Assembly (NCBI RefSeq): GCF_042646085.1
Contig: NZ_JBHRSZ010000004.1
Location: 496,001 to 560,000 of the forward strand
Reading direction: 5' to 3'
Length of the DNA: 64,000 nt
From: Litoribrevibacter euphylliae
GTDB lineage: Bacteria; Pseudomonadota; Gammaproteobacteria; Pseudomonadales; Litoribrevibacteraceae
Below, one piece after another: positions 61,905-64,000 of the stretch (the stretch's first letter is position 1; the number at the start of each line of letters is the position of its first letter). Position numbers and translations under genes: made by a program. The notes under the pieces are model-generated. The model was not told the DNA's origin, did not search any database, and saw only the letters and a list, made by a program, of their open reading frames with translations.

Positions 61905-63509
61905 ATGAATATGAAAATAGTTTCCGTAGTCTTTGCGGTGGTCTTAGGCACGATTGTCGGTGTCTTGGTGACGCCATTTTTAGCTGAACAAGGTGTATTG
62001 CCTTCGTTTATTTCTTTAACTACGGGTCAGCAAGACTCGAAAAACAGCGAACCTGAACCTCTCTACTGGGTCGCCCCGATGGACTCCAATTACCGTCGGG
62101 ATAAGCCGGGTAAGTCTCCCATGGGAATGGATTTAATTCCTGTTTATGCGCAAGAGGGTGGAAGTGATTCAAGCCCCGGTACCGTTAGTATTTCCCCCGA
62201 AGTCATCAATAACCTTGGTGTGCGTCTTGGTTTTGCCGAGATGCGAATACTTGAAAGCAGAATCGAAACTGTGGGCTATGTGCAATATAACGAAGATGCC
62301 CTGATTCACATTCATCCTCGTATTCAAGGCTGGATTGAAAAACTCTACGTCACAGCCGAAGGTGACCCCGTCAAAAAAGGTCAGCCTTTGTATGATATCT
62401 ACTCTCAAGAGCTGATTAATGCGCAAGAGGAATTATTGTTAGCGCTCAATCAGCAAAGTATTCGTTTGAGACAGGCCGCCATGCGTAAACTCAGATTGCT
62501 GCATGTGCCTGAGAAAAGCATTCAACGCTTGTTGAGAACGCGTAAAGTGGCCGAGAACATTACGTTTTATGCGCCTCAGTCGGGTGTGTTAGATAACCTT
62601 TCGATTAGAGAGGGCTTCTTCGTAAAACCTGAGACAACCTTGATGTCCATTGGGGCTTTGGATGAAGTTTGGGTCGAGGCGGAAGTCTTTGAAAAGCAGG
62701 CGGGCTTGGCCCGTATAGGTGCTGATGTCACCATGACACTGGACTATTTTCCCGGGCAAAGCTGGCAAGGTAAGGTCGATTACATCTATCCGTCATTGGA
62801 TGCCATGACCCGTACTCTGAAAGTACGTGTGCGCTTTGATAATAAACAGCATCTTCTTAAACCCAATATGTTCGCTAGCGTCGTTATTCATGCCAGTGAC
62901 AACAAACAGCACTTGATGATCCCCAGAGAAGCCGTGATTCGTACGCAAGATCAGGATCGCGTGGTATTGGCTCTTGGAGACGGTAAGTTTAAGTCTATTG
63001 AAGTGACGCTCGGCCAATCTGACCAAATGTATGTAGAAGTATTGGATGGACTTGAAGAAGGTGAAACTGTCGTAACCTCTGCACAATTCTTACTGGATTC
63101 AGAATCTTCCAAAAGCTCTGACTTCAAGCGAATGGAAGCTCGTACTGAAGAGAAGGGCGCGCCTGACAATGGAGGCCCGCAATCCTCTTGGGTAGAAGCC
63201 AAAATCGAAAGTATTGAAAGCATGGACGGTATGGGAGCTATGGTCGGAGCCACTCACCAACCAATCGATGAATGGGGCTGGCCAGAGATGTATATGGATT
63301 TTCCTGTGGCGGAATCGGTGGATGTAGCGGCTTTAACTGTGGGTATGGTGCTGCACATTCAGATTACCAAGTACCCTAACCACAAGTTTGAAATCAGTGA
63401 CGTTCATATTCCTGATGATGCAATGATGAAGGGAATGCAACCCGACATGTCACCTATGACCGAAGAGGTGGATCACAGCGGTCATGACATGAGCAGTGAA
63501 GGCATGTAG
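61905..63509 (+). CDS. cusB: RND efflux periplasmic adaptor, CusB-like, with heavy-metal-binding and CusF-like domains
   Basis: A 534-residue membrane-fusion protein linking the RND pump to an outer-membrane channel. After an N-terminal anchor (about 1-28) comes the heavy-metal-binding motif 'YWVAPMDSNYRRDKPGKSPMGMDL' (about 53-76), then the barrel-sandwich, hairpin and beta-barrel domains of CusB. The C-terminus (about 425-510) resembles CusF ('PIDEWGWPEMYMDFPV', Trp and Met copper ligands) and ends in a His/Met/Asp-rich tail. The fused CusF-like domain would hand Cu(I) or Ag(I) to the pump. Confidence 0.92.
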   Translation: MNMKIVSVVFAVVLGTIVGVLVTPFLAEQGVLPSFISLTTGQQDSKNSEPEPLYWVAPMDSNYRRDKPGKSPMGMDLIPVYAQEGGSDSSPGTVSISPEVINNLGVRLGFAEMRILESRIETVGYVQYNEDALIHIHPRIQGWIEKLYVTAEGDPVKKGQPLYDIYSQELINAQEELLLALNQQSIRLRQAAMRKLRLLHVPEKSIQRLLRTRKVAENITFYAPQSGVLDNLSIREGFFVKPETTLMSIGALDEVWVEAEVFEKQAGLARIGADVTMTLDYFPGQSWQGKVDYIYPSLDAMTRTLKVRVRFDNKQHLLKPNMFASVVIHASDNKQHLMIPREAVIRTQDQDRVVLALGDGKFKSIEVTLGQSDQMYVEVLDGLEEGETVVTSAQFLLDSESSKSSDFKRMEARTEEKGAPDNGGPQSSWVEAKIESIESMDGMGAMVGATHQPIDEWGWPEMYMDFPVAESVDVAALTVGMVLHIQITKYPNHKFEISDVHIPDDAMMKGMQPDMSPMTEEVDHSGHDMSSEGM

Positions 63510-63521
63510 GGGGATAGCTTT

Positions 63522-64000
63522 ATGATTGAATCCGTTATTCGCTGGTCGGTGCACAACCGATTTTTTGTATTACTTGCGACCTTTATCTTGATAGGTGCTG
63601 GCGCGTATTCCATCAAGAATACGCCGGTGGATGCCATTCCTGATATGTCTGATGTTCAGGTGATCATCAAAACCTCGTATCCAGGGCAAGCGCCTCAGGT
63701 GGTGGAAGATCAAGTCACTTATCCGTTAACGACCGCCATGTTATCGGTACCCGGTGCTGAGACTGTGCGTGGTTATTCTTTTTTCGGGGATTCTTATGTG
63801 TATGTCATTTTTAATGAAGACACGGATCTCTACTGGGCCAGGAGTCGGGTACTTGAATATCTAAGCCAAGTTGCTCCGAATCTTCCAGCAACGGCCAAGC
63901 CTCAACTGGGGCCGGATGCTACTGGTGTGGGCTGGGTCTATATCTATTCTTTGGTCGATAAGACGGGCAAACATGACATCAGCCAATTGCGATCCATTCA
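63522..64000 (+). CDS. cusA: RND efflux pump, CusA/CzcA family (partial)
   Basis: The first 159 codons of a CusA-type pump, cut by the window end. It starts MIESVIRWSVHNRFFVLLAT, with 'AIPDMSDVQVIIKTSYPGQAPQVVEDQVTYPLTTAML' and 'YSFFGDSYVYVIF', standard for CusA. The ATG follows AGGGGGA, 12 bases after the cusB stop. It should use the proton gradient to export Cu(I)/Ag(I). Confidence 0.93.
   Translation, partial: MIESVIRWSVHNRFFVLLATFILIGAGAYSIKNTPVDAIPDMSDVQVIIKTSYPGQAPQVVEDQVTYPLTTAMLSVPGAETVRGYSFFGDSYVYVIFNEDTDLYWARSRVLEYLSQVAPNLPATAKPQLGPDATGVGWVYIYSLVDKTGKHDISQLRSI

Overview
The window looks like chromosomal DNA of a marine or halophilic gammaproteobacterium of the Oceanospirillales/Pseudomonadales kind. 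This rests on the gene families: a complete Na+-pumping NADH:quinone reductase operon (nqrA-F) followed by apbE and nqrM, a soluble transhydrogenase, a PA4642-family protein, CsiV next to mfd, a long (about 480 aa) glyceraldehyde-3-phosphate dehydrogenase, DusA, and a 2-isopropylmalate synthase of the type found in Pseudomonas. GC looks moderate by eye. I saw no CRISPR array, insertion sequence, integrase or phage gene. The species cannot be named from sequence alone.

Layout. 1-5.3 kb: small secreted or orphan proteins, a tandem pair of 64/65-residue paralogues, then a tautomerase operon divergent from an HxlR regulator, with three matching 19-bp inverted repeats between them, followed by a sterol-desaturase-family enzyme and YjdM/PhnA. 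5.3-16.7 kb: a large secreted PI-PLC-like protein with lectin domains; a histidine kinase/DUF3179/56-residue-protein operon; an AraC regulator beside a lipoprotein alkylsulfatase; a DJ-1/PfpI protein, a ribbon-helix-helix protein, an AT-rich orphan and a DUF2721 protein. 16.7-30.5 kb: DNA polymerase II (polB), a membrane diguanylate cyclase, an acyl desaturase with its flavin/2Fe-2S reductase, a YbaK editing protein, an MscS channel, DsbD, a secreted Gly/Ser-tailed protein and CsiV. 30.5-46.5 kb: mfd, gap, nqrABCDEF-apbE-nqrM, sthA, a PA4642 protein and a second MscS channel, most units closed by clear hairpin terminators. 46.5-56.8 kb: tal, dusA, an HD-GYP response regulator, gltX, a tRNA-Ala/tRNA-Glu operon with a near-consensus promoter, a second diguanylate cyclase behind a heptamer repeat, leuA divergent from an Lrp-type regulator, and tlyA. 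56.8-64 kb: a choice-of-anchor I lipoprotein behind a tandem PhoB-box array, a GFA protein, a membrane protein, a solute-binding protein, and the start of a Cus-type metal efflux operon cut by the window end.

The core of the window is sodium-based energy metabolism: NqrA-F builds the sodium gradient, ApbE attaches FMN to NqrB and NqrC, NqrM matures the complex and SthA balances NADH and NADPH. Around it are central carbon and amino-acid genes (gap, tal, leuA), translation (gltX, tRNAs, dusA, tlyA) and DNA repair (mfd, polB). Signalling is prominent: two GGDEF proteins, one HD-GYP protein, one histidine kinase, and HxlR, AraC and Lrp regulators.

The most interesting points are regulatory and structural: four 7-bp repeats at exact 11-bp spacing before the choice-of-anchor I gene, three phased inverted repeats at the HxlR locus, a 15-bp repeat that encodes the N-terminus of the DUF3179 protein, a (TTAGACG)7 tract before a GGDEF gene, and an HD-GYP domain whose motif reads HDFGN instead of HDxGK. 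I did not find a clearly new multi-gene defence or mobile system.
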